DNA from: Margaritifera margaritifera
Lineage: Eukaryota > Mollusca > Bivalvia > Unionida > Margaritiferidae
Assembly (NCBI GenBank): GCA_029931535.1
Contig: JAQPZY010001558.1
Coordinates: forward strand, 248,001-312,000
Length of the DNA stretch: 64,000 bases
Direction: 5' to 3'
The notes below the pieces were generated by a model. It worked only from the letters and a program-made list of their open reading frames with translations. It did not search any database and was not told the origin of the DNA. Shown here piece by piece: positions 1 through 64,000 of this stretch. Positions within the stretch are counted from its first letter, which is position 1; the number at the start of each line of letters is the position of its first letter. Position numbers and translations under genes: made by a program.

Positions 1-28
1 GAAATAATTCTGAGAAATTTTAGCATAC

Positions 29-61733
<61,705 letters not shown>

Positions 61734-62790
61734 CTGCAAAAGTATAAAGAACTCCCTGCTAAACCGGTATGTTTAGTTTTAAAGAATGTAATACAGTTTC
61801 CTCTTAATTGATATTGTACACCTTTTGGCATCGAGACTATGACTACAAAATGTCTTGCCGAAATGTCTTTCTGTTATCCGTATTTAGATTGTTGTTTTAT
61901 AATATCTTCAGAGATAATGATCAAATAACAATGAAATAAAGAGGTATTCTAAGCGAACAGGTGGAAATAAAATCTTAAAAATAATAGTATGCTTCGATTT
62001 TCTTTCTTGCCAGGAATAGCAGCTACCTTGCATTATATTCATAATAATAGAGTGTACATGGGCTACAAAAAGTATTTTATATTTATGGCAGCAGGGGAGA
62101 TCGGAATAGCTTTTTACGCGTCAATTTTAGTTATGGACAAATGAATAAGGAAACACTATACTTTCCCTACCAGAATCATTAGTTTTGAGTTACTGACGCG
62201 TGGGAATTTCAGTCACTAAAACCGAGGATATCATTTCCTTTCCATTGGTTAGAGAATGAACCAGTAAGGCACATAAACATTTTTTGTCTAAGATATGAGT
62301 GTATGAGGACAACAAAAACCTTACTGCGCTTGGAACAAGGGACATCTGCAATAAAAACGTTTCAAGAGTAGCCGACAATTTTCTGACCGCCTGGTGCATC
62401 TTTATGCTATGCATCCTTGTTCACTATATTATGTTGACGCATGAACAAAAAGATAAAGCGATGTCTTTTTAAGTTATTTGACAGGTCACAGTGCGGCTGT
62501 TGAACCTCAAGCAATCACAGTATTAGGAGATGAAGGAGGAAGAATACGAAGAAGAAGTAGAAGAAGACGAAAAGAAAATAAGAACAAGAAAGAAAAAATA
62601 ATAAACACAATCAAACAAGAAAATCAAGAAGACTAAGAAAAATGGGCAAAATAAACATTAAAAGACCGAGTTAATAATGAGAAATAAAGGAGGGAAATAC
62701 GTAGAAAAAATAGTGAGATGAAAACTAAGACAAAACACAGTAGTGAAAACAAGAGTCCTTCGAAACGACTGACGCTCTACTGGCTGAAAA
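61734..62790 (-). other. Intron without recognised features
   Basis: An A-rich, purine-rich stretch (62520-62730) gives weak repeats of gaagaag and aagaaa. No VWA-like frame recognised. Confidence 0.5.
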
Positions 62791-64000
62791 GAATTTCCAA
62801 GAATTCAAGATACGATCATTTCTTCCTTTTAACTGCTGAGTGTTGAAACCATCTCTGATATTCTTCAGCGATAACAAGATTTTCAAATTAGCTGCTATGG
62901 TGGGCATATTGGATGTCAGCTTGGCACCATATTCATTTAGGACCATCAATGCATCATAAGAAGTCTTCTGGTGGAAACCCCCTGTTGATACGACTTTCCG
63001 TTTTGGAGTAGTAACGATAATAAGATTTTCCAGATGGATGCCATCGTGGCCATATTCGATATCAAATTAACACCATTTCTATTTAGTACCAACTAAGTTT
63101 TGTAAGATGTCTTTTGGTGAAAGCACAATGTCGATATGACAAGCCAACTAGAAGAAGTAGTGATAACTAGATTTTTAAAATAGCCATTGTGGCAGTCATA
63201 TTTAGAAGCCAGATCTGCACTATTTTCATTTACGACCAACTCGACATCATAAGAAGTCTTTCAGTGCAAACCCCATGCTGATATGACCATTAATTCAGGA
63301 GAAATAGTGATAACAAGATTTCCAAGATGGCCACTGTGGCAGGCATATTGAATGTCTGAATGGCACCTTTAGGACCAGATAGACATCATAAGAAGTTTTT
63401 TTTAGTAAAATCCCCATGTTGATACGATCATCTATTCAGGAGGAGTAGTGACAACAATATTTTCAAGATGACCGCTGATGTGGCCATATTAGACATCAGA
63501 TCGGCACCATTTTCATTTTGGACCAACTGTACATCATAACAAGTCTTCTGGTGAAACCCCATAGCAATGTTACTTTTCGTTCAGGAGGATTAGCAATAGC
63601 AAGATTTTCAAGATGGCCAATGTGGCGGCCATATTGGAGATCAGATCGACGTCATTTTCATTTAGGACCAACTAGACATCATAACAAGTCTTCTAGTGAA
63701 ACCCCCATAGCAATATTACTTTTCGTTCAAGAGAAGTTGTGATAACAAGATTTTTAAGATGTCCGCTGTGGCGACCATATTGAAGATCAGATCGGCCCCA
63801 TTTTCATTTAGGATCAACTAGACGTCATAAGAAGTCTTCTAATGAAAACACCAAGTTTATATGAATATCCATGGGGGGGGGGGTAGCTATAGCAAGATTT
63901 TCAAGATGGACCGCTGTTGCGGCCATATTAGAGATCAGATCGGCCATATTTTCATTAGGACCCACTATACATCATAAGAAGTCTCTTAGTGAAAACTCCA
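62790..64000 (+). repeat. About 145-bp repeat family, block 2, running off the window
   Basis: Eight units with acatcataagaagtctt anchors at about 62950, 63093, 63243, 63382, 63532, 63675, 63822 and 63968. Each contains aagattttcaagatggcc, ggccatattgga and atcagatcggcaccatttt. Better preserved than block 1. The left end (62790-62870) matches 5890-5965. Confidence 0.85.

Noticed and set aside
61734..64000. VWA domain exons of SVEP1
   Set aside because: Expected just upstream, but I found no DxSxS-type or other VWA motif with splice sites in this stretch.

Overview
The window looks like one long stretch of a repeat-rich invertebrate genome, most likely a bivalve mollusc. The evidence is AT-rich DNA, GT-AG introns up to about 18 kb, abundant satellites, SINE-like repeats of the kind reported in bivalves, a Gypsy element, a decayed Jockey-type LINE and a Polinton-like relic. 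The species assignment is inference.

The only host gene I can support lies on the minus strand across the whole window. It is a partial SVEP1 (polydom) orthologue. Seventeen exons, read from high to low coordinates, total 2901 nt (967 codons). They give, in order: the Cys-rich segment that follows the VWA domain in SVEP1 (61.6 kb), one ephrin-receptor-like module (61.0 kb), three sushi/CCP modules (59.0, 57.8, 51.4 kb), two HYR modules (50.6, 32.4 kb), a fourth sushi (29.8 kb), a spacer on three exons with a dibasic site (26.0, 23.5, 22.5 kb), a spacer that runs into ephrin-like modules (14.6, 13.4, 11.2, 3.2 kb), and two EGF modules (2.6 and 0.1 kb). This is the module order of vertebrate SVEP1. 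The VWA exons lie beyond the right edge. The remaining EGF, pentraxin and sushi exons lie beyond the left edge. Every intron is phase 1 except one phase 0 intron, and every splice site reads GT-AG.

The introns are filled with repeats. From left to right: a 41-bp array that duplicates a splice acceptor (0.13-0.39 kb); satellites of 57, 31, 57, 26, 44, 32, 57, 28, 72 and 59 bp; a nearly intact 6.5-kb Ty3/Gypsy element (15.3-21.8 kb) whose integrase precedes reverse transcriptase, as in the Gmr1 group, and whose capsid resembles a SCAN domain; an old solo LTR of a related family (29.9-30.8 kb); a decayed Jockey-type LINE (36.6-38.6 kb); a Polinton-like relic with DNA polymerase B and HNH remnants (52.2-56.9 kb); tRNA-derived SINE fragments; a family of roughly 145-bp repeats at both ends; and five copies of a roughly 210-bp double-hairpin MITE with TA target duplications, one of them inside the LINE.

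Most long open frames here are either translated satellite DNA (57 and 72 bp are multiples of 3) or transposon coding sequence. I found no rRNA gene, CRISPR array, operon or bacterial feature. The points most worth a second look are the tandemly duplicated 3' splice site, the double-hairpin MITE family, the Gmr1-type element, the recurring 57-bp satellite period, and the amplified tRNA-like head of a SINE at 47.8 kb.
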